DNA of 38,631 nt from Planctomycetaceae bacterium (GTDB lineage Bacteria > Planctomycetota > Planctomycetia > Planctomycetales > Planctomycetaceae), in NCBI GenBank assembly GCA_947476295.1, contig CANJQC010000044.1:1-38631 (forward strand), given 5' to 3'. Positions 7,560-16,989 of this stretch are shown here, piece by piece. The translations under genes and the position numbers were made by a program. Every line of letters starts with the position of its first letter. Within the stretch, counting starts at the first letter, position 1. The notes under the pieces were generated by a model. It worked only from the letters and a program-made list of their open reading frames with translations. It ran no database searches and was not told the DNA's origin.

Positions 7560-9218
7560 ATGTTGAAACTGAAGGATCAATTTGTGGCAGGGTTGTGTCT
7601 TGCTGCAACAACAATCTGGCTTGGAAGCAGTCTTCCGGCGGAAGACCCGACGGCATTCGTTGTCAGTGCGATTTCTAAAATGAAGGTCGGCCCCCACGAC
7701 TGGCCTCAGTGGGGCGGCAGCACATCCCGCAATAACACGCCGGATGGCAAAAACATTCCTGTCAGCTGGAATGTCGATACCGGTGAAAACATCCGCTGGT
7801 CGATGCCGCTGGGCTCAGAAACCTATGGAAATGCCGTGGTTGCCAACGGCAAAGTGTACGTCGGCACAAACAACGGAAACGGCTATATCAAGCGATATCC
7901 AAGTACAGTCGATCTGGGGTGCTTTATCTGCTTCGACGAGAAAGATGGAAAGTTCCTGTGGCAGCATTCCAGTGAGAAGTTATCAACTGGTCGAGTCAAT
8001 GACTGGCCGGATCAGGGGATCTGCAGTTCACCTTTCGTCGATGGCGATCGCGCATGGTATGTGAGCAGCCGCGGGGTTGTCGTGTGTCTGGATACTGAAG
8101 GGTTCCACGACGGCGAAAATGACAGTCCCTACGTTGGAGAGAAAGTCACGGACAAAGACGAAGCAGACGTTGTCTGGGAACTGGACATGATGAAGGAACT
8201 CAAAGTTTTTCAACACAACATGTGCAGTTGTTCGATTACCGGCGTCGGCGATCTGTTGTTTGTGAATACCGCGAATGGTGTCGATGAAGGACATTTCGCG
8301 ATTCCGGAAGAAGAAGCACCGAGCTTCATCTGTGTGAACCGCAACTCCGGTGAAGTTCTGTGGACCGACAACTCACCGGGTGCAAACGTTCTTCACGGCC
8401 AGTGGTCGTCCCCGGCGTATGGAGTTTTTGACGGCGTCGCTCAGGTTCTGTTTGCCGGCGGTGACGGTTATCTCTATAGTTTTTCCGCAGAAGGAAAAGA
8501 CGGAAAATCCGAGCTGCTGTGGAAATTCGACTGCAATCCCAAGAACACCCTGTACACGCTCACGCGTGCCACGCGAAACCATCTGATCGCGATCCCTGTC
8601 GTGTACGACGGCTTGGTGTATATTGCCGTTGGCGAAGACCCGGAACACGGCGATGGCCAGGGCCATCTGTGGTGCATCGATCCGACAAAGCGTGGCGATG
8701 TCAGCCCCACGATCGTGTACAACTCGAAAGACCCAAAAACGCCGATTGCACTCAAACGACTTCAGGCTCTGGATGAAAAGGCGGGGGACTTTGAACGTGG
8801 GAATCCCAATTCCGCAGCGGTCTGGCACTACATCGGCGAAGATCCGAAAGTGTTTGAAACGACAATGCATCGCACGATGGGGACTGTCGCCATCAAGAAT
8901 GACCTCTTGTATGTGCTCGACTTTGGCGGACTCTTTCATTGTGTCGATGCAAAAACCGGCAAGGGGCATTGGACTTATGACATGTTTGCAGAATCATGGG
9001 GTTCGCCGCTGATCGTCGAAGACCATGTCTACATCGGTGACACCGACGGAGACATCTGCATCTTTAAGCTCTCACCTGAAATGGAACTCCTGAGTCAAGT
9101 CAGCATGGAATCATCTGTAGTCGCGACCCCTATCATCGCCAACAACACCATGTTCATTGCGATCCGCAATCGCATTTTTGCAATTCAGGAAGGCGCGAAG
9201 AGCAAGCCTGCGAAGTAG
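7560..9218 (+). CDS. Exported PQQ-type beta-propeller protein
   Basis: A 552-residue protein with a signal peptide (LCLAATTIWLGSSLPAED), then DWPQWGGSTSRNNTPDGKNI, the same opening as its upstream neighbour. Propeller blades recur through the sequence (FDEKDGKFLWQ, VNRNSGEVLWTD, WCIDPTKRGDV, VDAKTGKGHWTYD). Unlike the neighbour it ends with the propeller and has no Ig or sandwich domain. A Cys pair at HNMCSCSITGVGD could form a disulfide. The ATG at 7560 follows AAGGA at a longer spacing; the frame stays open to 7449, but the hydrophobic signal segment begins at 7560. Likely periplasmic or surface located. Substrate unknown. Confidence 0.9.
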   Translation: MLKLKDQFVAGLCLAATTIWLGSSLPAEDPTAFVVSAISKMKVGPHDWPQWGGSTSRNNTPDGKNIPVSWNVDTGENIRWSMPLGSETYGNAVVANGKVYVGTNNGNGYIKRYPSTVDLGCFICFDEKDGKFLWQHSSEKLSTGRVNDWPDQGICSSPFVDGDRAWYVSSRGVVVCLDTEGFHDGENDSPYVGEKVTDKDEADVVWELDMMKELKVFQHNMCSCSITGVGDLLFVNTANGVDEGHFAIPEEEAPSFICVNRNSGEVLWTDNSPGANVLHGQWSSPAYGVFDGVAQVLFAGGDGYLYSFSAEGKDGKSELLWKFDCNPKNTLYTLTRATRNHLIAIPVVYDGLVYIAVGEDPEHGDGQGHLWCIDPTKRGDVSPTIVYNSKDPKTPIALKRLQALDEKAGDFERGNPNSAAVWHYIGEDPKVFETTMHRTMGTVAIKNDLLYVLDFGGLFHCVDAKTGKGHWTYDMFAESWGSPLIVEDHVYIGDTDGDICIFKLSPEMELLSQVSMESSVVATPIIANNTMFIAIRNRIFAIQEGAKSKPAK

Positions 9219-9382
9219 AAAAACGCCTAGCTTCGCAGGGGACACGCCGCTTGTGCAGTTGGCGAACTCTGTGGTTGATCGATATAACATCTGTATCAAA
9301 GGCGTCATGCGAACACTGGTATCGTGCTCGTTTTGGTGTCTGGCCGTTCCGGAAGCTGGCATTTCCTCAAAGTACATCGAGT

Positions 9383-10882
9383 ATGCTCAGTATCAAGCAG
9401 CGCGTTCGAGACGTTCAGGTTCGTCTGCAGCGGCAGTGGCTTTGGCAATGTATTTCGGCGGGATTGCTGGCCGGTGGCGCCATCGGAACTTCAGCCGCCC
9501 TGATCCGTATTTTGGCTCACGGATTTTATTCATGGATGTGGGTTGCTGCCGCCGTGCTCGCACCGGTGATCGTTGCGGGGTGTGTGGCGATTGTCAGATC
9601 CAGCTCCTTGCAGCTTGCAGCCCGCACGATTGACATCAAATGCGGACTCAAGGATCGGACGCAGACTGCCCTGCAGTTTCTGGCATCAACGGCCGACGAT
9701 TCTGCGCTGCGACGTCTGCAGATTGAAGACGCCGAAAATCATTTACAGTCTGTCGATCCGGTTCTGATTGCTCCGATCCGTGCGCCGAGATCATGGGGCT
9801 GGGGAATTTTGATGGCCGTGATGGCCTTCGTGTTGTCCTTCTTCGCCGGTCAGCCGGAACGAGTTTACGCCGCAACGGAGATCAACACGGTCGTCTCTTC
9901 GCAGGCAGACCGCGTTGCGAGTGGCCTTGAGGAACTGCAACAGTTTCAGCATGAACAAAAAGATCCGGAGCTCGAAAAGGTCCTGAAAGAACTCGCTCGC
10001 CAGGTCACAGCACTCAAAACGCCCGGCCTTGATCCCAAAGAAGCTCTCGCCAAGCTGTCAGAAATGGAAGCCGCCTTGCAGGAAATGCAGCAACAGGTGG
10101 CGGAGTCATCTGTGGAAGCCCAGTTGCAGGAGGTGGGCGAAGCACTGTCGCTTGCAGAAGCGATGGCCGCAGCCGGACAGGCTTTGGCCGAAGGTGAAAT
10201 GGAAAAGGCTGCCGAAGAACTCAACAAACTCGAAATGCCCGATCTGGATCGCAAGACTGAAAAGGCAATCGGCGAAAAACTTGAACAGATTCAGAATAGC
10301 AAGTGCGAAGGCAGCCAGAAACAGAGCCTGAAAGAATCTCTCAGGAAAGCATCTGAAGGCATGAGTTCCGGCAACAAAAGCAAGTTTCAGGACGGCATGA
10401 AAGGTTTGGCGGGCGAATGCAGAAAACAAGGGCAGAAGACGAAACTGTCTGACCTGCTCAGGAAGCAGTGCCAGTCCCTGAGTGATTGCAAAAGCGAATG
10501 CGAAAGCGAATGTCGCTCACAAGCTCAGTCGAATAAGAAGGGCGGACAGAAAGCCGGTAAAGGCAGCGTGGATTTGACGGGTGATAAAACAGGCAAACAA
10601 AAGACCGGCAGCGAAATGAATCTGAAAGGGGAAAACTCCGGCATCGGCGACTCGGACGTCGAAACCGAAAAAGGACCGGAACAGGAACAGGAAGCCGTCC
10701 GTCAGTATCGTCAGAATGTGGATAAGTACGAAGCGTTGAGCGAATCGGTGCTGGAATCCGAATCCATTCCGCTCGGCCACCGACAAACCATTCGTCGCTA
10801 CTTCGAAATGATTCGCCCCAGCGCGGGAGAAACCAATACGGTGAATGCCCAGACGGACGCAAAACCAGTTATTCCGCACTAA
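9383..10882 (+). CDS. Membrane protein with long coiled-coil domain
   Basis: A 499-residue protein, not of a family I can name with certainty. Two membrane helices lie at about residues 23-45 and 50-72, and a third at about 135-155 ([18 protein letters not shown]). From about residue 170 to 370 it is almost entirely Glu, Gln, Lys, Leu and Ala with heptad character ([32 protein letters not shown]). A Ser/Lys/Cys-rich low-complexity linker follows, then a conserved-looking end ([18 protein letters not shown]). Proteins with this ending occur in planctomycetes, as I recall near MoxR/BatA-type genes, but none is present here. The ATG at 9383 is preferred because upstream codons look non-coding. 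The gene ends 49 bases before the decarboxylase. Confidence 0.8.
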   Translation: MLSIKQRVRDVQVRLQRQWLWQCISAGLLAGGAIGTSAALIRILAHGFYSWMWVAAAVLAPVIVAGCVAIVRSSSLQLAARTIDIKCGLKDRTQTALQFLASTADDSALRRLQIEDAENHLQSVDPVLIAPIRAPRSWGWGILMAVMAFVLSFFAGQPERVYAATEINTVVSSQADRVASGLEELQQFQHEQKDPELEKVLKELARQVTALKTPGLDPKEALAKLSEMEAALQEMQQQVAESSVEAQLQEVGEALSLAEAMAAAGQALAEGEMEKAAEELNKLEMPDLDRKTEKAIGEKLEQIQNSKCEGSQKQSLKESLRKASEGMSSGNKSKFQDGMKGLAGECRKQGQKTKLSDLLRKQCQSLSDCKSECESECRSQAQSNKKGGQKAGKGSVDLTGDKTGKQKTGSEMNLKGENSGIGDSDVETEKGPEQEQEAVRQYRQNVDKYEALSESVLESESIPLGHRQTIRRYFEMIRPSAGETNTVNAQTDAKPVIPH

Positions 10883-10931
10883 ACTTCGCGCTTCACAGCA
10901 CTTTTTCTATTCACAGACTTCAGGATCAGCG

Positions 10932-11879
10932 ATGTCTTCAGCTCTTGTTACTGGTGGAGCCGGGTTTCTGGGCAGTCACCTCTGCGATCGATTGATCGAA
11001 CGTGGTGATGATGTGATCTGCGTGGACAATTTTTTTACCGGGTCAAAGGAAAACGTCCGGCATCTGCTCGGGCATCCTCGCTTTGAACTCATCCGGCACG
11101 ACATTGTGCATCCGCTGTACTTAGAAGCCGAGCGCATCTTCAATCTGGCGTGTCCGGCGTCGCCTGAGGCCTATCAGTTTAATCCCATCAAGACAATCAA
11201 GACCTCCACCGTTGGCATGGTCAACATCATGGGACTGGCCAAACGTTGCGGCGCGCGAGTTCTTCATGCTTCGACATCGGAAGTTTACGGCGACCCGCAG
11301 GTGCATCCTCAGACAGAAGATTATTGGGGCCATGTCAATCCGATCGGGCCTCGCAGTTGCTATGACGAAGGGAAACGCATCGCGGAATCGTTGATGGTGA
11401 ATTATCACGAAGCGCACGGCACAGAGATTCGCATTATTCGTATCTTTAACACGTATGGTCCACGGATGGCACCGGATGACGGGCGAGTTGTCTCAAACTT
11501 TATCATGCAGGCGCTGAAAGGCGAAGACATCACGGTGTACGGGGATGGCCTGCAGACACGATCATTCTGCTTCTGCGATGACCTAATTGCGGGCATGATG
11601 AAGCTCATGGATCAGGACGATCACACCGGGCCGGTAAACATCGGAAATCCCGTGGAAAATACGATGCTGGAATTAGCCCACGCTGTAATCAAGGCTACCG
11701 GCAGCAGGTCAAAAATTGTCCATCGTCCGCTGCCTAAAGACGACCCAAAAAAACGCTGTCCCGATATCACACGGGCAAGAAATTGGCTCGGCTGGGAACC
11801 GCAGGTGGCATTAGCCGACGGTCTGCTGAAGACGATTGAGTGGTACAAGGGAAAAATCGCAATGACGAAATCCAACTGA
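10932..11879 (+). CDS. uxs: UDP-glucuronate decarboxylase (UDP-xylose synthase)
   Basis: Converts UDP-glucuronate to UDP-xylose with bound NAD+, a precursor step for extracellular polysaccharide. The 315-residue product is an extended SDR: the Rossmann motif GGAGFLG is at 8-14, VDNFFTG follows, and [12 protein letters not shown] is typical of this enzyme. The active-site YDEGK has Tyr144 and Lys148, with [10 protein letters not shown] before it and [10 protein letters not shown] after it. AGGA about ten bases upstream supports the ATG at 10932. The stop codon lies inside the first copy of the heptamer repeat that separates it from the 4-epimerase gene, which uses the same substrate. Confidence 0.94.
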   Translation: MSSALVTGGAGFLGSHLCDRLIERGDDVICVDNFFTGSKENVRHLLGHPRFELIRHDIVHPLYLEAERIFNLACPASPEAYQFNPIKTIKTSTVGMVNIMGLAKRCGARVLHASTSEVYGDPQVHPQTEDYWGHVNPIGPRSCYDEGKRIAESLMVNYHEAHGTEIRIIRIFNTYGPRMAPDDGRVVSNFIMQALKGEDITVYGDGLQTRSFCFCDDLIAGMMKLMDQDDHTGPVNIGNPVENTMLELAHAVIKATGSRSKIVHRPLPKDDPKKRCPDITRARNWLGWEPQVALADGLLKTIEWYKGKIAMTKSN

Positions 11880-11943
11880 CAACTGACAACTGACAACTGA
11901 CAACTGACAACTGACAACTGACAACTGACAACTGACAACTGAC
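11874..11943 (+). repeat. Heptanucleotide tandem repeat AACTGAC, 10 perfect copies
   Basis: Ten uninterrupted copies of AACTGAC fill nearly the whole gap between the two nucleotide-sugar genes. The first copy supplies the TGA stop of the decarboxylase, and the last ends six bases before the 4-epimerase ATG. As the unit is seven bases, TGA appears in every forward frame. The perfect copies suggest recent slippage or selection. Confidence 0.98.
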
Positions 11944-11949
11944 ACTAAC

Positions 11950-12954
11950 ATGAAGACCATCCTCGTCACTGGTGTGGCCGGTTTTATCGGCATGCAGACA
12001 GCCGCCCGGTTGCTCGATCGCGGAGACACCGTCATCGGATTTGACAATCTGAACGACTATTATGCGCCGCAGCTAAAACTGGACCGACTTGCTCAGCTGA
12101 CGGGACGTTCCGGCTTTCACTTTGAAAAGCTGGCGCTGGAAGATCGAGAAGGAATGGGGAAACTGTTCGAATCGCACAAATTCGACAGCGTAATTCACCT
12201 GGCGGCTCAAGCCGGAGTTCGCTATTCGCTCACCAATCCCCATGCCTATGTGGATGCGAATCTGGTTGGGTTCATGAACATTCTGGAATGTTGCCGACAT
12301 CAGCACGTCGGCCATCTGACCTATGCGTCCTCAAGTTCCGTGTATGGGGCAAATCGGAAGATACCGTTTTCAGTGGATGATCGAGTGGATCATCCGGTAA
12401 GCCTGTATGCCGCGACAAAAAAAGCCAATGAACTGATGGCGCATGCCTATAGCCATCTGTATGGAATTCCGACGACGGGGCTGAGATTCTTCACGGTCTA
12501 CGGCCCCTGGGGAAGACCGGACATGGCCATATGGATTTTCACCAAAGCCATTCTGAGCGGCCAGCCAATCGATGTCTTCAACCACGGGAAGATGAAACGT
12601 GATTTCACGTTTGTAGCTGATATTGTCGAAGGCGTGATTCGGACCAATGACACGATCCCGACCGCTCAGCCGGTTACGGCCGCTGCTGACGATTCGCAAA
12701 CGTCCGCACCGTACCGCGTTTACAACATCGGCAACAATCAACCGATCGAACTCATGCACCTGATTGAGACGCTCGAGAAGTCGCTTGGTCGCAAAGCGAA
12801 GAAAAATATGCTCCCCATGCAACCGGGTGACGTTCCGGCCACATTCGCTGACATCGATGCGCTTCAACGCGACGTCGGTTTCCGGCCCAGCACACCGATC
12901 GAAGAAGGCGTGCAGAAATTCGTAGATTGGTACAGGCAGTACCACAACTGCTGA
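11950..12954 (+). CDS. UDP-glucuronate 4-epimerase
   Basis: Interconverts UDP-glucuronate and UDP-galacturonate, feeding acidic surface polysaccharide. The 334-residue extended SDR has GVAGFIG at 8-14, FDNLNDYYAP (characteristic of the CapI/LpsL type), HLAAQAGVRYS, the SSSSVYG strand, and the catalytic Tyr153 and Lys157 in YAATKKANE. The VYGPWGRPDMA motif separates this group from GalE. There is no recognisable ribosome binding site, because the space where it should lie is heptamer repeat. Expression may depend on coupling to the upstream decarboxylase, 70 bases away. Family assignment is firm; exact substrate is inferred from motifs. Confidence 0.92.
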   Translation: MKTILVTGVAGFIGMQTAARLLDRGDTVIGFDNLNDYYAPQLKLDRLAQLTGRSGFHFEKLALEDREGMGKLFESHKFDSVIHLAAQAGVRYSLTNPHAYVDANLVGFMNILECCRHQHVGHLTYASSSSVYGANRKIPFSVDDRVDHPVSLYAATKKANELMAHAYSHLYGIPTTGLRFFTVYGPWGRPDMAIWIFTKAILSGQPIDVFNHGKMKRDFTFVADIVEGVIRTNDTIPTAQPVTAAADDSQTSAPYRVYNIGNNQPIELMHLIETLEKSLGRKAKKNMLPMQPGDVPATFADIDALQRDVGFRPSTPIEEGVQKFVDWYRQYHNC

Positions 12955-13557
12955 TCGGGTCAACGAAACAACAACCCCATTTTCCGGTGATTCAGCAGGG
13001 GCGTTGAAAATACGATCTTGTACTCGGAGTGCTGACGCCCTGCCGCTCGCTAGGAAAACTGAGTTCGCGGCCAATAACGGCCAGACGAACTCTGCTTTTC
13101 CAAGTCGAAACAACCATGCCGCCGCCTTCGCCCGGCGACGAGTATCATCGGCCCTTTGCGGCACAATCTCTGCAGCCAGTTTTTTCTGAGAATTCACGGC
13201 AAGCTGCTCACCGGATTCATGAATGATGAGTTCCGGACGCTGCAGTTCTGCAATCAAAACCGGCACGATCTCTGAACGCATTCGCTCGACATGTCGCTAT
13301 ACGAGCGGCAGAGCGTCGGCCTCGATCAGGCAGGCAAGATCTGCGATGGCGTTTGGTGAATCCTGCAACAGAGTTGCAGTAAATCAGTCGAGCCTGCAAA
13401 ATTGCTGACTTTCGGCAGCACTCGAAATTATCCTGGGAACGGCAGAAACTGCCGCAATTGGTTGCAGCGGGCCTTTTCTATTCTGTCAGAACCTGCTGGA
13501 CTGGCAAATCCAGGTATTCCGGGGATTCGATGCGAAATACAGTGCGTCTACTGTTAG
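12955..13557. other. Gene-free stretch, possible decayed coding DNA
   Basis: No convincing gene. A minus-strand frame is open through much of this stretch and on into the 4-epimerase, but its composition is not protein-like in any family I recognise. At 13031-13055 a segment resembling the GAGCGGCAGGGCG core of planctomycete dispersed repeats is present on the minus strand. The rest holds nothing I can identify. Confidence 0.5.
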
Positions 13558-13684
13558 CCAGGAGTCTGTCCCTATACCCGAAAACCGTGAGCCGCAAGGC
13601 GCTAGCCGCGGGTAATTCACCTGCAAGAACCGGCGGTTGGCGCCTTGCCGCTCACAAAAACAGCGTATTCAGACAGACGCTTGG
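13558..13684. repeat. Large imperfect palindrome of a dispersed REP-like repeat
   Basis: The left arm (13558-13613) and right arm (13629-13684), 56 bases each, are inverted copies around a 15-base centre. Shared blocks, read outward-in from both ends, are CCAGGAGTCTGTC / CCAAGCGTCTGTC, then a TATAC / ATACG block, then GTGAGC-GCAAGGCGC and GCCGC-GGT / ACCGCCGGT. Single arms of the same family occur at 29951-30004 and, shorter, at 23042-23071. The core GCGGC-AAGGCGCTA-GCCGC can form its own hairpin, as REP elements do. Confidence 0.85.
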
Positions 13685-13779
13685 ACAATTTCGTCCGGTC
13701 TGGCCATTGTTACGAATCGGAGTTTACCGCCCACATGCGCCAGGCACTGCGACAATCTCGCAAACCTGAGCGAAGCCGC

Positions 13780-15594
13780 ATGAAAACAGCCGTCTCGACA
13801 CTGCTTGTTCTCGTTTGCGCGCTCGTGGTTTCGGGCTGCGCGTCGATGGGACTCAGTGACGTGCTCTTTTCAGAAGCGAAGTCTTCGCTCGAGGGGCCTT
13901 CCACGATTCGCTCGCAGAATTCTGCAGCGTCCAATGAAATGCAGCAAAACGCATCAAATTCCGTTGCTGCCGACTATAGTCCATTGCAAGCTTCAGCGCC
14001 CTCAACAGATTTGACCACAGATGGTGGTGTTACCGGGACCGGAGTCGTTCCGGTTTACGCAAGCGGGCATTCATTTGTGCAGCGCCGAGCGCGACTGAGA
14101 AAACCCATTCCATTGCCGGACGGCGATGAAACCCATCCCGCGATCGTCAGCAAACAACCGTTCGATGGTAATAACTCTTCTCAGACGCCGATACTGCAGC
14201 CTGCAGGACGCAGCGTGGCAAACAAAAAAATAGCAGCCAGCGGTCAGAGTCCTTGGCTACAGCCGGATGTTACATCCGCTGCCGATTCCGTTACCAAACA
14301 AGCGATCGGCCTGAGTTTTAATAACGCCGGATGGAAGGGGATTCCGGATAACGATGCTGAACGTGGTTTCGTGTCGAACTCGGCAGCTGCTCGTCCAGTC
14401 GATTCCGCTGCAATTGATGACGGTTGGAATGAAGAGTCGAGTCAGTCTTCAGAACAGAATGCAGCGACTGGCAGTGAACGCACGACCGGGCAGCCGAGCG
14501 ACGAATCAGGTACTGATTCGATCCCTGAAGAACCCCAGACGGCTTCTGGAACCCAAGCGACACCTGATGAGAATTCAACAGACGACGCAGCGGCAGGCAG
14601 CAGCACGGCAACCGCTAAGGAACCCACGGTGCTCGACCGTTTGCGAGGACGACTGTACATTCCCCGGCGCGAGGAAGCCGGGCTGGAACGCAGTCGCAAG
14701 ACGACGCGCCGCTGGACTGATCCTTTCGGCCTGCTGCGAGAACGCGAAGCGGAAACTGTCGATCCCGCTCTCGGAGCCACGATGCCTTTGCCATCTGAGT
14801 CTGCGGCACCTAGCACAGAGCTCCGTGAGACGACCGAGGCATCGCAAAGCAGCGAGGCTCTGCTGGCACCAATGATCGCACAGCTTGAACAGGAGTTGGC
14901 TCAATGGCCAATGTTGCCCAATCACAAACCGCGTAATGAAGTTGACTGGCTGCGTCGCCAAACGGATCTTCGAATACTGTATCTGATCGCCGGACGGTCC
15001 GCCGAATCGATCCGTGTAATCGAATCACTTCCGGAAAAAGAACAGGAATTTTGGCAGGCCATGATGCTGGCGATGGAATCGTATCGCCGCAGTGACGACT
15101 CCACCACACGCGCGGAACAGCTGACGGAGACGCTGGAGTACGTTCGCACGGCATCACGACAACTGCAGCCACTGTCCACAATGAAAATTCGACGGCTGAA
15201 CTTCTGCAATCGCATCGACGGCTTCGGCGTGTTCAGCGTGTTTCCAAATTCCGATTTCAACGCAGGCCAGCCTCTGCTGCTGTACGCGGAAATTGAGAAC
15301 TACAAATCGGAAGTTACATCCGACGGTCAGTACAGATCAGAGTTTTCGGCGATGATCGAGTTCCTTCGGGAAGGCGAAACGGAACCAATCACTTCACGGA
15401 CCATTCGCCTGCCGGAGATTCAGGATCTGTGTTCCACAGAACGGACCGACTACTTCCAGAGCTACGAACTGACGATACCGTCGTTGTCGCCTGGCAAATA
15501 CACGTTGCGCCTTCGCATCCGTGACCAGCTCAGCCTGCAAACAGCCACGACCGACCTTCCGTTTGACATCCGCCCGCTCGGCAGCCAGCAATAG
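13780..15594 (+). CDS. Putative lipoprotein, 604 aa, with conserved C-terminal domain
   Basis: An exported protein of unknown function. MKTAVSTLLVLVCALVVSGC is a type II signal peptide with the lipobox Cys at residue 20. Residues about 30-330 are low complexity, rich in Ser, Ala, Gln, Thr and Pro, and probably disordered. From about 370 the protein becomes ordered: helices around QLEQELAQWPMLPNHKPRNE and WLRRQTDLRILYLIAGR, then a beta-rich C-terminus (DGFGVFSVFPNSDFNAGQP, LLLYAEIENYKSE, LTIPSLSPGKYTLRLRIRD) resembling an Ig or FN3 fold. The frame is open from 13645, but that part overlaps the palindromic repeat, so ATG 13780 at the signal peptide is chosen. It probably sits in the cell envelope, anchored by lipid. 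Confidence 0.85.
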   Translation: MKTAVSTLLVLVCALVVSGCASMGLSDVLFSEAKSSLEGPSTIRSQNSAASNEMQQNASNSVAADYSPLQASAPSTDLTTDGGVTGTGVVPVYASGHSFVQRRARLRKPIPLPDGDETHPAIVSKQPFDGNNSSQTPILQPAGRSVANKKIAASGQSPWLQPDVTSAADSVTKQAIGLSFNNAGWKGIPDNDAERGFVSNSAAARPVDSAAIDDGWNEESSQSSEQNAATGSERTTGQPSDESGTDSIPEEPQTASGTQATPDENSTDDAAAGSSTATAKEPTVLDRLRGRLYIPRREEAGLERSRKTTRRWTDPFGLLREREAETVDPALGATMPLPSESAAPSTELRETTEASQSSEALLAPMIAQLEQELAQWPMLPNHKPRNEVDWLRRQTDLRILYLIAGRSAESIRVIESLPEKEQEFWQAMMLAMESYRRSDDSTTRAEQLTETLEYVRTASRQLQPLSTMKIRRLNFCNRIDGFGVFSVFPNSDFNAGQPLLLYAEIENYKSEVTSDGQYRSEFSAMIEFLREGETEPITSRTIRLPEIQDLCSTERTDYFQSYELTIPSLSPGKYTLRLRIRDQLSLQTATTDLPFDIRPLGSQQ

Positions 15595-15673
15595 ATCGAA
15601 GGCTGACTCGTCATTAAGTCATTGATACTTCATAGCTGACGCTTCGGGTCAGTGTGGTGCAGCAGCCAAAGTC

Positions 15674-16255
15674 TTAATGATGGCCGCGTGAAGTATTCCG
15701 CTGTTTCAGAAACACCTCTAGCGCGCGGCGATTCGACAGGAACGCCATGCTGTTGAGTTCGCGTTTCCTAGGATTACAGAAATGCCAGTCAGCAATCTCA
15801 CCGTCCGCCGCGTGGATGGCATCGAAGGAAACAACTTCAACGACAAAAAACATGTCAGTGACGGGAAGTATGAAGCCGTGATAGTTGTACTCGTTTGGGA
15901 ATGAGGCCAAGTAGCGATGCGACGTTACTTCTAACTGCACTTCCTCCAGGACTTCGCGATGTAAAGCCTGTTCGGCGGTTTCGCCGGGATCAATGAATCC
16001 GCCGGGCAAGCCGTACAGACCTTTGCCGGGATCTTTCGCCCGGACCAGCAGCAGAACCTGTCCGTCCGGATCAGTTGCAATCGCCCCGACGGCAGACACC
16101 GGACCGAAAAAGTGGGTGAACTCACACGTCGCACAGACAAACGGATGCTTGCCGGGTTTTTTCGCCGGGCTGCCGCAACGAGGACAAAATTTCCACGCCT
16201 TGCGAATCGGTTGCGGTTTCTTTGGCGGACCAGCATCTGGTTTGCGGAGCGTCAT
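15674..16255 (-). CDS. Nudix hydrolase with N-terminal zinc ribbon
   Basis: A pyrophosphohydrolase of the Nudix superfamily, 193 residues. Cys24, Cys27, Cys41 and Cys44 (FCPRCG, CATCE) form a zinc ribbon, as in NudC/NADH pyrophosphatase-like enzymes. The Nudix box starts at Gly86 (GGFIDPGETAEQALHREVLEE) with the metal-binding REVLEE intact; the usual Gly after the box is replaced. Residues 50-75 supply the first beta strands. It is the last gene of a minus-strand operon: its ATG overlaps the esterase stop as TAATG. The substrate could be NADH or a nucleotide sugar; the sequence does not decide this. A weak CTGAC-GTCAG hairpin lies downstream at 15638-15654. Confidence 0.9.
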   Translation of the reverse strand: MTLRKPDAGPPKKPQPIRKAWKFCPRCGSPAKKPGKHPFVCATCEFTHFFGPVSAVGAIATDPDGQVLLLVRAKDPGKGLYGLPGGFIDPGETAEQALHREVLEEVQLEVTSHRYLASFPNEYNYHGFILPVTDMFFVVEVVSFDAIHAADGEIADWHFCNPRKRELNSMAFLSNRRALEVFLKQRNTSRGHH

Positions 16256-16989
16256 TAAATAAGTTCCAGGCGTTCTGACAATTTTTGCAAGACGTTTATC
16301 GGAATCGTGTGGCCACCATGAAACTGGACGAAATCCACCTCAAAGCCAGCGTCAGTGAGCATTTTCGATAACTCTGTCGCCGCACCGAAGGGAAGAATTG
16401 GGTCTTCAATACCATGCGATTGCAGAACGCCGCAGTGGGGATGCGCAGCCGCCAGTCGCTTCCATTCTTCGCGACACAGCAATGTGCCTGAGAAGAGTGC
16501 CAGCAACGCAGGCTTGAATCCAGTGGATAGCGTCAGGTGCGTGCTGATCATCGCACCCTGTGAGAAGCCGCCGAGCACAATTGTGTCTTCCACCGCGTTG
16601 TAGGTCGTTCGCATTTCCTGCAACGCCGCAGCCAGCAATGATGTCGCAGTGGGCATTCCGGGCGGACTGATTCGCGTGAGTGCAGAATAGTCCTGCGTCT
16701 GATTAATCTCCGCGAGTTGTGCCATGTTGATCGGCCACCACGCACGGCCTCCCGGCATTCCCATCGGCTCCAGATCGATCGGCGCTTCCGGGAATACGAA
16801 GCGAAACTTTGCAGCAATAATCTCACTTTCGCCCATCAGCATCGCGCCGACATCGACAAGATCATCACCGGATGCTCCAAATCCATGATTCAGAATCACG
16901 AGACCACTCTTGGCTTCATCGAGCGCATCGGATTGAATTACGCTGCATTTCAATGAGCCAAACGTTCGCACGGATTTGAACAGTTTCAC
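16255..16989 (-). CDS. Carboxylesterase/phospholipase-type alpha/beta hydrolase
   Basis: A 244-residue alpha/beta hydrolase of the phospholipase/carboxylesterase (YpfH-like) group. [17 protein letters not shown] gives the oxyanion-hole region, GGFSQGAM contains the nucleophile Ser143, [12 protein letters not shown] gives Asp196 and FHGGHTIP gives His227, so the triad is complete. Length matches the family (about 200-240). The start is taken as GTG at 16989, which overlaps the metF stop in GTGA; the longer frame to 17103 lies inside metF and has no family similarity. Its own stop overlaps the Nudix start. Translational coupling with both neighbours is likely. Natural substrate unknown. Confidence 0.9.
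   Translation of the reverse strand: MKLFKSVRTFGSLKCSVIQSDALDEAKSGLVILNHGFGASGDDLVDVGAMLMGESEIIAAKFRFVFPEAPIDLEPMGMPGGRAWWPINMAQLAEINQTQDYSALTRISPPGMPTATSLLAAALQEMRTTYNAVEDTIVLGGFSQGAMISTHLTLSTGFKPALLALFSGTLLCREEWKRLAAAHPHCGVLQSHGIEDPILPFGAATELSKMLTDAGFEVDFVQFHGGHTIPINVLQKLSERLELI

Noticed and set aside
6695-7561. 288-codon minus-strand ORF
   Set aside because: It is antisense to the first beta-propeller gene and shows no family motifs.
11621-11938. Minus-strand ORF encoding repeated VVSCQLS units
   Set aside because: It is the complement of the AACTGAC repeat running into the decarboxylase gene in another frame; the repeated peptide is an artefact of the heptamer.
11874-11943. CRISPR array
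   Set aside because: The units are 7 bases and contiguous without spacers; no cas gene is in the window.
12370-13281. 303-codon minus-strand ORF across the 4-epimerase end
   Set aside because: More than half lies antisense to a clear SDR enzyme, and the remainder matches no family I know.
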